Shown here piece by piece: positions 44,500 through 54,717 of a stretch of 64,000 bases of DNA (position 1 is its first letter; every line of letters begins with the position of its first letter). The stretch lies in the NCBI GenBank assembly GCA_016211105.1, contig JACQSX010000035.1, forward strand, positions 54,260 to 118,259. The letters run 5' to 3'. The notes beneath the pieces are model-generated. The model did no database searches, had not been told where the DNA came from, and was given only the letters and a program-made list of their open reading frames with translations. The position numbers and the translations under genes were made by a program. This stretch comes from Acidobacteriota bacterium. GTDB lineage: Bacteria > Acidobacteriota > UBA6911 > JACQSX01.

Positions 44500-46035
44500 T
44501 CATTCCTTTGCGCCGGCCGTGACCGACGCGTCAAACGCCCGCCGGGGTAGCGCGCTTTTGCGCCAGATAAAGTAGACGGGGATCCCTGTGAGCACTAGCA
44601 AGCAGCCGATGCCAGAAGTCAACGGCGCAAGATAGGCAAGATCCAAAACCAGTACCGCAGCCAGCGCAATGTAGACGGTGGGCACGGCTGGATAACCATG
44701 AGTGCGGTAAGGCCGAGCCGCCGCAGGCGCCTTGCGGCGCATCACGATGACGGCCCCAACCATCAATGCATAAAAAGCCAAATCCGCCGAGACTATGTAT
44801 TCAAGCAACTGGTTGTAGACATTGCCGTACACAACCGTGCCGGTGCGCACATCGGTGGTCACCGTCCGCGGCAGTGTCAACAACGACGCCCAGATTCCCT
44901 GCGTCACCAGCGCGACAGCAGGAACATGGCGCGCATTGACACTGTCGACGTGCACGAAAAACAGTCGGTCGCGTGCCATGGCATAGTAGACGCGGGCGCC
45001 TGCGAGAATCAGCCCGTTATTGCATCCGAACGTCGAAACCATGATCGCCACCGCCATCAGGATGGTACCGGGCATCCCGAGAATCGCCTCCATGGTTGCT
45101 GTGGCGACGCGGTTCTGCGGGGCGTTCTGAATGTCGCCAAGCGGGAGCGTAACCACATAGGCCAGGTTGGCAAGCAAGTAGAGCGTCACGACAATGGCGC
45201 ATCCGGTCAGCAGCGCACGGGGCAGGTTGCGGGCCGGATTGTGGACTTCGCTGCCCGTGAACGTTACGTTGTTCCATGCCGACTGCGCAAAAAGCGGGCC
45301 CACCATAGCGCGCCCCAAAAGCATCAGCAGCGCCAGCGCACCAGTCGCCTCCAAACCCGGCTGCGCTCTTTGCGGATCCCAGCCATTGGTCCACGAATTC
45401 CACCACGAGGAAGTGAAGGCGGCGCTCCTCTGATTCCAGCCCACAGTCAGGCCGATGAGGATCAGACCCACTAGCGCCGCGGTCTTGGCGAAAGTAAAAG
45501 TGTTTTGGATGAATTTGCCCTCCTTCAACCCGCGTGTGTTGGCCCAAGTCAGCGCAAAGATCACGACCACGGCCACCATCTGCTGTGTGGAAAGACTGAG
45601 GGCGTAGCGTCCCAAGGTAATGGGCGCGACGATATAGCGAGTGGCCGAAACGGTGTCGGTCAGCACGCCCAGAAAGTTGGCGAAGGCGACCGCGACGGCT
45701 GCGATGGTACCTGTCTGTATCACGAGGAAAAGAGACCATCCAAAAAGAAAGCCGGTGGCCGGTCCGTAAGCCTCCCGCAGAAAAACATACTGGCCGCCGA
45801 CGCGCGGCATCATCGCCGCCAACTCAGCGCAGCATAGAGCCCCGGTTATCGTCAACACGCCCGCCAGCGCCCACGCCGCAAGCAGCAACCCGGGAGCGCC
45901 CACCAGTCTTGCCGATTCGGCCGAGACGATAAAGATGCCCGATCCGATCATCGAGCCAACCACGATCATGGTAGAGTCAAGCAGGCCAAGGCCGCGCATA
46001 AGTTTCGGCGACTGGCCCTGTTCCTTCCGCTTCAT
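44500..46035 (-). CDS. APC-family amino-acid permease (LAT/YkbA-like)
   Basis: The product (511 aa) has 12-13 membrane segments. Helix 1 is LLDSTMIVVGSMIGSGIFIVSAE, the APC substrate-site signature, and ELAAMMPRVGGQYVFLREAYG is typical of the L-type/SteT branch. It exchanges or imports amino acids. ATG 46035 starts a normal N-terminus (MKRKEQGQSPKLMRGLGLLD). The frame remains open a further 204 codons upstream, but that stretch shows no membrane segment, no conserved motif and the character of noncoding sequence. Confidence 0.88.
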   Translation of the reverse strand: MKRKEQGQSPKLMRGLGLLDSTMIVVGSMIGSGIFIVSAESARLVGAPGLLLAAWALAGVLTITGALCCAELAAMMPRVGGQYVFLREAYGPATGFLFGWSLFLVIQTGTIAAVAVAFANFLGVLTDTVSATRYIVAPITLGRYALSLSTQQMVAVVVIFALTWANTRGLKEGKFIQNTFTFAKTAALVGLILIGLTVGWNQRSAAFTSSWWNSWTNGWDPQRAQPGLEATGALALLMLLGRAMVGPLFAQSAWNNVTFTGSEVHNPARNLPRALLTGCAIVVTLYLLANLAYVVTLPLGDIQNAPQNRVATATMEAILGMPGTILMAVAIMVSTFGCNNGLILAGARVYYAMARDRLFFVHVDSVNARHVPAVALVTQGIWASLLTLPRTVTTDVRTGTVVYGNVYNQLLEYIVSADLAFYALMVGAVIVMRRKAPAAARPYRTHGYPAVPTVYIALAAVLVLDLAYLAPLTSGIGCLLVLTGIPVYFIWRKSALPRRAFDASVTAGAKE

Positions 46036-47106
46036 AGGTATCGAAATCAAAGAAAGGCAGCCGGCGACATGCCCTCTGTGTTTGTGCCAGTATGGGCCGC
46101 CTGGGGTAACCGTGTCAAAGCTAACCAGCAATAAGGTACACACGCCGGAAAAAGAGGGAAAAACGGGGACGCCTCGCCTGTTTTCTGGTTTGCTTACGAT
46201 AGATACGGTTGGAAGAAGTTTGACACCGCCCAACTCGAAATCCTTTGCCGCGTGGACTGGGAAATTTGCTGGTAGATGAGCTGTGGGGAGTTGCTCGTGC
46301 TGGGCTACTTTCTGGGCGTCCCGCCGGTGTGCTTGCAAATGCCCGGAATAACCGGGAGTCCAACAGAAACCACTGGATCTCCCTTGCTTTTTGTGCGAAA
46401 TTTTTGTCTCTTGCGTCACCACGATCATGATCCATGCGTTGGCTGTCGTGTGGGCCTGGATCAGCTTCCAGCTCGGCCGCAAACACGAATCGGATCGCGC
46501 CACAGAAGGTTTCTCTTCAGGGAATGCAAGCTTGGCAGAATCAAGACAAGATCGCCTACTCCGTATGGGTGAGCGATGAAAATTCTGCGATTGTTTGGCG
46601 GGCACATAAGAGGTCTGGAAGACCCACCGTGTCACACCACTGTACATCAGGCGCGATGTGCTCTACTAGATTGAAAGTAGAAAGACGTGACCACGCACCC
46701 ATTTGCGCCCGGAGACCACCACCGCAGCCATCTGAGGCTAGGCTGGAAGCCCAGCAAAGGACTTGCAGCATCCTCAGTACCCCTCATCATGGGTACCTGA
46801 AAAATCTCGCATGATCGATGCTCGCTGGGCTCTGCTACACCGACTGGAATCCCGTCTTCCCCAACCACACCGCACCGAGCAGACTCCAGCACTTTTGCGG
46901 TCGCCATCGGCGTCGGGTTGCTGACAACTTGATGTTCATCAGCCACACACTCATTAGTACACACTACTGATCGATCGGGTTGTGGCGTATAATGCGCGCG
47001 GCGAGACCGGACCAGATGCGACCGACATGGGACCTACGGACGGCAGCAGATTGATCCGGCTGTTCTCGAGAACCTAGAGGATTCTCTTGTTTGACGTCTG
47101 AAAGGG
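46036..47106. other. 1.07-kb intergenic region without a recognisable gene
   Basis: Open frames in this stretch are short, overlap in all directions and show no conserved motif, signal peptide or ribosome site. A TATAAT at 46988-46993 may be the -10 of the promoter for the thiolase-like gene; no good -35 is seen. I recognise nothing else. Confidence 0.5.
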
Positions 47107-47112
47107 ATGGGC

Positions 47113-48315
47113 ATGAGAGAGGTTGCAATTATAGGTACGGGCATTACGCCGTGTAAAGGGCGGTGGATCGAAAGAACCTATTACGGCTTGGCCCAGATGG
47201 CCGTGAAGGCGGCCGTTGGCGACGCAAAGATTTCGATCAAGGACGTGGATGCTGTAGCGTACGGCATTTATAACGATATCTTCGAACTCTCGGCTATTCC
47301 GGAGCACCCACTGCAAGGGATTATCGGCATGGCAAACAAGCCCGGAATGCGCATCACTAGTGGAGGCGCTACCGGTTCCTACACCATGATGACCGCCTAT
47401 ACCTGGGTAGCGAGCGGTCTTTACGATATTGTTCTAGCGCTCGGCGTTGAAAAGGCTACCGACTGCTTTGATTTCCAGTCGAGAACGTCCACGCCTGAAG
47501 TGATCAAGACCATCGGTTGGTCTGGCGATACTTTTTTCGAAAGGGAGTTAGGTTGGACCGCCTCGGACAGCTATGCAGAAGTTGTACTTGCTTACATGGA
47601 CGAGCATCCCGGCGACCTGAAGGATGAAGTTTCGGCGAAGATCGCAGAAATCCTTTGTGAACAGGTACAAAACAATCCCTATGCCCAGCGCTATGGTGAA
47701 AAGGTCACAGCGGAAATGGCGATGAATTCCCGATATATCGTGTATCCCTTGAAGCTCCTCGAGACCTGTGTCTACACCGAGGGCGCCGGCGCCGTTATTT
47801 TTGCGTCCGCCGACAAGGCGCGGGCGATTTGTAAGAACGCGGGCCACCCGATCATTTGGGTCACCGGGGTGGGCGCGGCAAATGAAGCGAGCGTGGCAGG
47901 AAGGGACGAGCGCCATAAAATCATGCATCGCATTCTATCGGATCACCTGGCTGCCAAGGCGGCCTACAAGATGGCTGGAATTCGTGATCCATTGAAGCAG
48001 ATCCAGGTGATCGAGCTGCACGATGCATTCATCAAACAATTGCAGATCACCATGGCAGAAATGGGGTTTGTCCCTCTTGGACATGCCGACGACCTGATTG
48101 ATAAAGGCCTGATGGCGCCGGGTGGCCCCATTTTAGTGAACCCGAGCGGTGGTCTTACGTACGGTGGCCATTTCGTGGGAGGCTCCAATATGTTCTCCTG
48201 CTGGAGCGCCTGTCGTGAATTAACCAACAGGAACATGGAAAGGGCCTTGGTCCATGGAACGGGATCAACGGTTGCACAATACGGGGTCGTTATGATCCTC
48301 GAAAGGGGGTCATAA
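47113..48315 (+). CDS. Thiolase-fold protein (SCP2-thiolase/Ltp2-like) lacking the nucleophilic Cys
   Basis: The 400-aa protein has a complete non-decarboxylating thiolase fold (MREVAIIGTGITPC start, ELHDAFIKQLQITMAEMG, NPSGGLTYGGHFVGGSN). Where thiolases have the acyl-accepting Cys (N-A-C-A-S/T-G) this one reads GGATGSYTM at about residues 82-90, without Cys. The usual C-terminal catalytic Cys is also not seen. In steroid side-chain aldolases (Ltp2 with DUF35 partners) the fold works as a retro-aldolase without that Cys, and here a DUF35 gene follows 1 nt later. I infer an aldolase-like or CoA-ester-binding role rather than thiolysis. ATG 47113 has AAAGGG six bases upstream. Confidence 0.8.
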   Translation: MREVAIIGTGITPCKGRWIERTYYGLAQMAVKAAVGDAKISIKDVDAVAYGIYNDIFELSAIPEHPLQGIIGMANKPGMRITSGGATGSYTMMTAYTWVASGLYDIVLALGVEKATDCFDFQSRTSTPEVIKTIGWSGDTFFERELGWTASDSYAEVVLAYMDEHPGDLKDEVSAKIAEILCEQVQNNPYAQRYGEKVTAEMAMNSRYIVYPLKLLETCVYTEGAGAVIFASADKARAICKNAGHPIIWVTGVGAANEASVAGRDERHKIMHRILSDHLAAKAAYKMAGIRDPLKQIQVIELHDAFIKQLQITMAEMGFVPLGHADDLIDKGLMAPGGPILVNPSGGLTYGGHFVGGSNMFSCWSACRELTNRNMERALVHGTGSTVAQYGVVMILERGS

Positions 48316-48316
48316 C

Positions 48317-49300
48317 GTGGCAGATAAAGTCATTCCGCCGCACATGGTACCCGAGATTGAATCAGAGGTCCTTGAAGTTAGGGGAGAGCGGTATCTTCAG
48401 TCGAACGAATCGATGTTCACTTTCTACAAGCGAACCAAAGGAGAGTTTTCCCCTTATTTTCTGGCATTGAAGGAAAGGAAGGTGATCCTGGGAGCAAAAT
48501 GTCCCAAGTGCAAGCTGGTTAGAGTCCCACCCTTCGTGCTCTTTTGTCCAGAATGTGACTTTGAGCCCATCGAGCTTGTAGAGATGCCAGACACGGGCGT
48601 CATGAATTCAACACCTCCCGTCACGTATTTTGCTCATTCCTTGTTCGAGCATCAGGTTCCCTTTGGCAGGGGTAGGGTATTGCTGGATGGAGCTGATACT
48701 GCGCTGCCCATCCATGTCTATACGACAAAGGGGGTGTTGACTCCCAGGATCTTCAGGAGAGGAACGCGGGTCAAGGTCATCTTCAGAGAGAATAGGGTTG
48801 GAAAGCCCACAGATATCTTTGCCGTTCCTATCGCCGAGATTCCGCGGGAAAAGCAAAACGTTCGAGGGCTTCAAGAAAGTGCTCTTGATTGGGAGAGCCC
48901 CGTTGAGCCCGAGTTGCCAACGCCGGATGTGGAGGCCAAGAAGATCTACCACTCGACCCTCCTTCAGCTCAAGAAGATGGCTTCATTGGTGGCTCAAAGT
49001 GAGAGAGCCCAGAAGGATCTTGCGGGATGGAAAAGAAGGATCAACGTGAAGACTTCCGGAGGTTGCTTCACGTTGCTGATCGACGACGGAAAGTTGGATG
49101 TGCAAGAAGGAGAAGTCAAAGGTCCGGACTTTATTATGGTCGCCAAGCATCCAGCAATTTTTTCAGATTGGATGAGTTTTAGAGACTCGCTGACGAATGC
49201 GATTATCGCGGAAAGATTATGGATTAGCCTGAACAGGGAATTCACCACTGTTTTCAAACTCGATCGGCTCCCAAGATCCATCAAGCGGACCGGTCAATGA
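48317..49300 (+). CDS. DUF35 zinc-ribbon/OB-fold protein fused to an SCP2-like domain
   Basis: The 327-aa product starts with the rubredoxin-like zinc ribbon of DUF35 proteins (CPKCKLVRVPPFVLFCPECDF, two CxxC pairs at about 62-79) and an OB fold after it (LDGADTALPIHVY...RGTRVKVIFRE). Residues about 215-320 look like an SCP2 sterol-carrier/lipid-binding domain (KTSGGCFTLLIDDGKLDVQEGEVKGPDFIM). DUF35 proteins channel CoA esters in complexes with thiolases or aldolases. The GTG start at 48317, after AAGGGGG, follows the thiolase stop by 1 nt. Confidence 0.82.
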   Translation: MADKVIPPHMVPEIESEVLEVRGERYLQSNESMFTFYKRTKGEFSPYFLALKERKVILGAKCPKCKLVRVPPFVLFCPECDFEPIELVEMPDTGVMNSTPPVTYFAHSLFEHQVPFGRGRVLLDGADTALPIHVYTTKGVLTPRIFRRGTRVKVIFRENRVGKPTDIFAVPIAEIPREKQNVRGLQESALDWESPVEPELPTPDVEAKKIYHSTLLQLKKMASLVAQSERAQKDLAGWKRRINVKTSGGCFTLLIDDGKLDVQEGEVKGPDFIMVAKHPAIFSDWMSFRDSLTNAIIAERLWISLNREFTTVFKLDRLPRSIKRTGQ

Positions 49301-49410
49301 AGAGTCGAGATCGCATCCCAGAACCCGATGATCAGGATAAGACGGCTTTGGATATTCGTTCCTTCCATTTAGAATGCCTTTGCGGGAGATTGTTTTCCTT
49401 AGGAGGATTT

Positions 49411-51324
49411 ATGAAAAAAAGTTGCTCAACGATTTTGTTTCTTCTAATCGTCTGGCTGTCATTTGCCAGTGTTGGGTTATCTCAAGCTCGCCCAGCGTTG
49501 GTGGATGAGCAAGGCTACGCCGACATTGTCCTGTTCAACGGAAAAATCGTGAGCATGGATGATCGCAGCATCGTTCCTGATAGCCCGGGACACATCTTTG
49601 AGGCCATGGCCATCAAGGGGAAAAAAATTATGGCTCTGGGGAGGAATGATGAAATAAAGGCGTTGGCAGGTCCCAAAACGCAAACCGTAGATATCCGCGG
49701 CAAGACCTTGATTCCAGGGCTGATTGAATCCCATGCGCACACCTGGGGCAATGCCATGATGGAGTATGGCCCTAGCCAAGGCCTGGTGGCACAGGGAATA
49801 CAACTGACCGTCACGACGCAAAATTCTGCGGAAGCAACCGCCAAGGCGATCCGGGATACGGTTGTCAACGCCATTCAGGCGCGAAAGTTACCCAAGGGCG
49901 AATGGATCTCGGTAGCGGTTAGAGACGGTGATCAATCACCGGATTCTCTCTACAGCGCCGCCGGCATGTGGCTTTATTTGGGCAAAATCACAAGAAAAAG
50001 TCTCGACAGCGCTACGCGTGACTATCCTGTAATTGTCAACACCCTGTTACGGAACATGTACAACGGCAGAGCCATCGAAGAGCTTAAGAAAGTCTTTCCG
50101 GAATGGGACGAACACGCAGATTCGGAGAACCGCCCCGGTGCGGCGGCCGACGGCTACGAAGGAATCATGACCAACGTCTCCATCGGGCCTGAATATTGGT
50201 GGAGAAAGTTACCCCAGGAAATTGAAAAGATAGCTGAAACGTTTCGCTTGCATGGGCTGAGTGTCCAGAAGTGGGGGGTGACTACCATTTCGACGCGTAT
50301 TCCGCCTCCTAGATATATCAGCGCCTTCTACTACTTGAACCGAGAAGGGAAAATGCCCTTCCGTCTGGCCTGGGGACTAGAAGTCCATCGCGGAAGGCTC
50401 AAGAGTCTGGAATCGACGCGGGATATTTATAGGACCGTGGGCGCGCAGTGGAGCACGTTTGACAGCGGCAATGAGATGATGTGGTGCGATGGAATGACCA
50501 ACGAAATCTGGGATTCACTGAATGCAGAGATGTGCTTTGGCCCCGACTTGCCGGCTTCGCCTGAGATCAAGGCTCAAGAACGCTGCCCCACCCCGCAATC
50601 CAAGGCTTGGGTCGCCTACAAGGCAGCGATCCTGAACGGGTGGCGGCCGGTGGGTTCCCACTCCTCCGGCAGCCATGGGGCACGGCTGTCGATTCAAATG
50701 CTGGACGATGCTGCCAAAGAAGGAGGTTTCAGCACCGAGTATATCCGCAGCCTCAGGCCCACGCTGGAACACGCAACCATGATCGGGACCAAACCCGACG
50801 TGATTGCAGGTTTAAAGAAGTACGGGATCACTCTCAGCGTCGGCCCGCGGTTTTTGGTGGACACGTTACAGACCATCAAAGATTACGGAGAAGCGGCGCG
50901 AAGCTATACCGCCCCGATTAAGACCTATCTCAACGAGGGGATTAAGGTGGTGGGCCAGATGGACAGCGCCACTTGGGACGATTATTCCAACCACTGGTGG
51001 GGCATGTATTCCTTTATAACCCGTAAGGCGTTCAGCTACGATCAGAAAGGCGAACAGAACGTGGACAGCGCGCCGGTCCTGGTTCCTGAGGAAGCCGTTG
51101 ACCGGGCCACTGCTTTGAAGATGTGGACCACCTGGGCCTCAGAATACGTCTTTGCAGAGGCTGCGCTAGGAACCTTAGAGCCGGGCAAGTATGCCGATTT
51201 TGCGGTTCTAGACCGGGATTATTTTACGATTCCAGTATCTGAAATCCCTAAGGTCCGGGTGGTAATGACCGGCTTGAATGGGAAGGTCGTCTACGACCGG
51301 GATCAGCTCGCCACTGCAAAGTAG
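49411..51324 (+). CDS. Exported metal-dependent amidohydrolase (YtcJ-like)
   Basis: The 637-aa enzyme has a signal peptide (MKKSCSTILFLLIVWLSFAS) and the two-domain plan of the amidohydrolase-3 group. It has an N-terminal beta-sandwich (ADIVLFNGKIVSMDD), then a TIM barrel with metal ligands in ESHAHTWG (HxH, about 107-109) and further His in SHSSGSHGA and LEHATM. A C-terminal piece of the sandwich follows (GTLEPGKYADFAVLDRDYF). It hydrolyses an amide or related bond; the substrate is unknown. ATG 49411 is chosen for the export signal and AGGAGG upstream; the frame extends to 49297. A truncated relative lies at 24815-25240. Confidence 0.88.
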   Translation: MKKSCSTILFLLIVWLSFASVGLSQARPALVDEQGYADIVLFNGKIVSMDDRSIVPDSPGHIFEAMAIKGKKIMALGRNDEIKALAGPKTQTVDIRGKTLIPGLIESHAHTWGNAMMEYGPSQGLVAQGIQLTVTTQNSAEATAKAIRDTVVNAIQARKLPKGEWISVAVRDGDQSPDSLYSAAGMWLYLGKITRKSLDSATRDYPVIVNTLLRNMYNGRAIEELKKVFPEWDEHADSENRPGAAADGYEGIMTNVSIGPEYWWRKLPQEIEKIAETFRLHGLSVQKWGVTTISTRIPPPRYISAFYYLNREGKMPFRLAWGLEVHRGRLKSLESTRDIYRTVGAQWSTFDSGNEMMWCDGMTNEIWDSLNAEMCFGPDLPASPEIKAQERCPTPQSKAWVAYKAAILNGWRPVGSHSSGSHGARLSIQMLDDAAKEGGFSTEYIRSLRPTLEHATMIGTKPDVIAGLKKYGITLSVGPRFLVDTLQTIKDYGEAARSYTAPIKTYLNEGIKVVGQMDSATWDDYSNHWWGMYSFITRKAFSYDQKGEQNVDSAPVLVPEEAVDRATALKMWTTWASEYVFAEAALGTLEPGKYADFAVLDRDYFTIPVSEIPKVRVVMTGLNGKVVYDRDQLATAK

Positions 51325-51606
51325 ACTAAGGGCGCCTCGTATCAATTCGTCTGAGGCACAGACGGTCCAATGGGAGGAGGGGTTCTCCTCTCCTCCCATC
51401 TCTCATCCGGTTCGCCGACCATGGCAACGTCCAGCGTCTTTTCCCTTTACAATTCACCATGGCTTCACCATAATCGTGAAAATTACTGGCAGGGTATGCA
51501 CTTAGATTGCAGTTGCGGTTCGCTCGAAATTGCGAAATCAGGCTCTCCTTGGCGCCGGACGTAGGAATGGTTGCGTTTCTAAGTTTCAAGTTTGGAGGAT
51601 CGGAGA

Positions 51607-54600
51607 ATGTTTAAGAAATTACTGTACGTCTCCACACTATTATCATGCGCCATTTTCTGTGGCCGGATTCTTTTGGCGCAGGAAACGACGGCTACCATAT
51701 CCGGGCTCGTGAGGGATGACTCTGGAGCCGTGCTGCCAGGCGTTTCCATTTCCGTAAAGCATCTAGACACGGGGAGGACGCGAGAGACAGTCACCGACGA
51801 TGAGGGCCGATACCATGCGCCGAATTTAGCGGTAGGCAATTATGAGGTACAGGCTACGTTGACAGGATTTCAAACCGCAGTGAGAAGCGGCATGAAACTG
51901 ACGGTCGGAAGAGAAGCAATTGTTGATTTTACGCTGAAAATCGGGGAGATCACAGAGAAAGTGACGGTGACCGGAGAGGCGCCGCTGGTGGAAACCACCA
52001 AGTCAGAGTTGGCTGATCTTGTGGATGAAAAGAAGATTCGTGATTTGCCGCTCAATGGCCGCAGCTATACACAGTTGGCTTTACTCCAACCGGGAGTCAT
52101 GACTCGGGGTGGAGCGGGCTTTAACGCGCTCACGGGGGGCGGGACGAAACTTTCCATTGGCGGCGCCCGGCCCATGAATACTTTCTTCTACCTGGATGGC
52201 ACCGACATCCGGGACGCGTTCGGTCGCACTCCCGGAAGCGCCGGCGGACAAAACCTGGGAGTGGACACCATCCGTGAGTTCACGGTGTTGGTCAACACCT
52301 ATAGCGCAGAGTTTGGGGGATCGGGGGGCGTGATTAACAGTGTGACTAAATCGGGAACCAATGACTTGCATGGCTCTGTGTTTGAGTTTTTGCGAAACAG
52401 CGCCCTGGATGCGCGAAACTTTTTTGATCCGGGTAAGACCCCCCCTCCATTCAAGCGTAACCAGTTCGGCTTCACCATTGGAGGACCCATTAAGAAAGAC
52501 AAGACGTTTTTCTTTGGCAGCTATGAAGGGCTGCGAGACCGGCTCAATGCCACCAATATCATTTTCGTGCCGGACGCTAACTCAAGGGCGGGAACATTGC
52601 CGAGTGGTCCGGTAGTAATTGCTCCGCTCATCAAGAAATATGTGGATGCCATGCCTCTTCCCAACAGTCGAATTTTCAACGACGGCACGGGAGAGTTCAT
52701 CGGCAGCCGGAGCTTTCCCGTCAACGAAGATTATTTCATGGTGAAGGTAGATCACCAGTTCAGCAGCTCGGACTCCTTCTACGTACGGTACAGCTTTGAC
52801 GATGCTAGCCGAAAGGGTCCGCAGAGCTTTCCACAGTTTTCAGTCGATGGAACTACGCGCTTCCAATATCTGACGATCGAGGAAAACAAGATCCTATCGC
52901 CAGCTTTGCTCAACACGTTCCGATTCGCGTTCAATCGTTCTAACGGGGGGACAGAAAACCTAGGCACCGGCGTAGACACTTCCATTAATCTGATCCCGTT
53001 GCCGGGTTATCTTCCCCCTCAAACCAATGTTCCGGGCATAAGCCAGTTCGGCACTAGCTTCACTGGCGATCGCGCCACAGTTTTAAACACGTTTCAATTC
53101 GCCGATAAAGTCAACTACACGATTGGCGCACATTCCATCCGGACGGGAGTAGACATCTCGCGTTTTGAACAGAACGGTTTCTCAGCCTTTCTCAAGCATG
53201 GTCAAGTTCGGTTTGCCAATCTTCGGGAATTTCTCGAAGGTCGAATTCTTGCTTGGCAGTTTCTAGTGCCTGGCACCGGCACAATCCGCGGCTTTAGACA
53301 AACAGATGCGGCATTTTATGTGGCAGATGACATCAAAATCAGATCGAACTTCACGTTGAACTTGGGATTGCGCTGGGAATTCGTAACCTCTCCTTCGGAA
53401 ACAGCGGGGCGGGTTGCGAATTTAAGAGATGTCTTTCACGATACCCAGGTAAGCATTGGCGACCCATTCATCAAGGTGCGCAAGGGCAACTTGGGCCCTC
53501 GAGTCGGGTTCGCTTGGGATCCTTTTGGGAAAGGAAAAACAGCCATCCGGGCTGGATGGGGGATATTCCACCAACAGTTCACTTCCGTTCTCTGGAATGT
53601 CTCGATCATGCAGATGCCGCCCTTCCAGGTGCGAGCACAGTTTACTCGGCCTGCGCTTCCCCCTCCGTTTACCAGCACGGACCCTTCGTCGCAAAACCCT
53701 AGCCCTACTGAGTTTCAGCCTAAAACACCGGACAGTATGCAGTATAACCTTACGCTGCAGCATGAGTTATGGAGTAACACGGTGTTTGCAATCAGTTATG
53801 CCGGGTTGCGGGGAATTCATCTGACAGGGATACAGAATTTCAATATTGCAAGGTTTGAGATCCTGCCGGATGGCCGGAAATTTTGGCCGGGTAACACCCA
53901 GCGCTTCAACCCCGCCTTTTCCTCGTATGAGTTGAGAACGTTCGGCGCAACTTCCTCCTACCACTCGCTGCAACTTCGTGCCAACAAGCGGTTCAGCAAG
54001 GGGCTGCAGTTCCAAGGCTCGTACACTTTTTCCAAGAACATCGACATCACGTCGGAGACACAAATCGCGGCTGCCGGTTTCATGGATCCCTACGACATGA
54101 AGCGCGATCGCGGCCTCTCCGACTACGACGTCCGACATAACTTCAGCTTCAACTACACCTACGATTTACCTATCGGTTCCACGCTGACGGGTCCTGCGGG
54201 AACAATTTTGCGAGGTTGGCAAATCAATGGGCTTCTAAACGTTCAAAGCGGCGTTCCTGTGAACATAGGGGAATCATTCAACCGGTCACGGAATTTAAAC
54301 CTGGTCGCGTTTTCAGGCAATTTTGAGAGACCCGACCTCAAAGCCGGAGCGAAGAGTAATCCTGTCCTAGGAGGTCCAGATCGCTATATCGATCCAAGCT
54401 CTTTCCAGGTGCAGGAAATCGGAACGTTAGGTAACTTGGGGAGAAACACCGTCATTGGTCCCGGTCTTGCGACTTTTGACTTCTCCCTGATCAAAAACAT
54501 CTATATCACTGAGTCTCGTTACGTGCAGTTCCGTGCGGAGTTTTTCAACCTCTTCAACCGGGCTAATTTTGGCGCGCCCAATCCGTCTGTCTTTACGGAT

Positions 54601-54693
54601 GCTTCCGGCATTCCCAGCGGGAGTTTTGGTCGCATCACCGATACGACCACGACGTCTCGACAAATCCAGTTTGCCCTGAAACTGATCTTTTAA
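51607..54693 (+). CDS. Oar-like TonB-dependent receptor
   Basis: This 1028-aa outer-membrane protein begins with a signal peptide (residues 1-25). A carboxypeptidase-regulatory-like domain follows (ATISGLVRDDSGAVLPGVSIS...TGRTRETVTDDEGRY, about 30-115), then a TonB plug (LPLNGRSYTQLALLQPGV...), and a long beta-barrel ending in an aromatic C-terminus (FALKLIF). Proteins of this plan are greatly expanded in Acidobacteriota and take up large or rare substrates with TonB energy. ATG 51607 has GGAGG 10-11 bases upstream. It lies ~280 nt after the amidohydrolase, on the same strand, and may supply its substrate. Confidence 0.94.
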   Translation: MFKKLLYVSTLLSCAIFCGRILLAQETTATISGLVRDDSGAVLPGVSISVKHLDTGRTRETVTDDEGRYHAPNLAVGNYEVQATLTGFQTAVRSGMKLTVGREAIVDFTLKIGEITEKVTVTGEAPLVETTKSELADLVDEKKIRDLPLNGRSYTQLALLQPGVMTRGGAGFNALTGGGTKLSIGGARPMNTFFYLDGTDIRDAFGRTPGSAGGQNLGVDTIREFTVLVNTYSAEFGGSGGVINSVTKSGTNDLHGSVFEFLRNSALDARNFFDPGKTPPPFKRNQFGFTIGGPIKKDKTFFFGSYEGLRDRLNATNIIFVPDANSRAGTLPSGPVVIAPLIKKYVDAMPLPNSRIFNDGTGEFIGSRSFPVNEDYFMVKVDHQFSSSDSFYVRYSFDDASRKGPQSFPQFSVDGTTRFQYLTIEENKILSPALLNTFRFAFNRSNGGTENLGTGVDTSINLIPLPGYLPPQTNVPGISQFGTSFTGDRATVLNTFQFADKVNYTIGAHSIRTGVDISRFEQNGFSAFLKHGQVRFANLREFLEGRILAWQFLVPGTGTIRGFRQTDAAFYVADDIKIRSNFTLNLGLRWEFVTSPSETAGRVANLRDVFHDTQVSIGDPFIKVRKGNLGPRVGFAWDPFGKGKTAIRAGWGIFHQQFTSVLWNVSIMQMPPFQVRAQFTRPALPPPFTSTDPSSQNPSPTEFQPKTPDSMQYNLTLQHELWSNTVFAISYAGLRGIHLTGIQNFNIARFEILPDGRKFWPGNTQRFNPAFSSYELRTFGATSSYHSLQLRANKRFSKGLQFQGSYTFSKNIDITSETQIAAAGFMDPYDMKRDRGLSDYDVRHNFSFNYTYDLPIGSTLTGPAGTILRGWQINGLLNVQSGVPVNIGESFNRSRNLNLVAFSGNFERPDLKAGAKSNPVLGGPDRYIDPSSFQVQEIGTLGNLGRNTVIGPGLATFDFSLIKNIYITESRYVQFRAEFFNLFNRANFGAPNPSVFTDASGIPSGSFGRITDTTTTSRQIQFALKLIF

Positions 54694-54717
54694 CGTACGA
54701 ACCTTGGGCAGGCACTA

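Noticed and set aside
46036..46647. 204-residue N-terminal extension of the APC permease
   Set aside because: The extension has no membrane segment, motif or ribosome site, and the normal APC N-terminus begins at ATG 46035.
46245..46964. Several ORFs of 60-120 codons on both strands in the 1-kb spacer
   Set aside because: They overlap each other, lack ribosome sites and show no family pattern.
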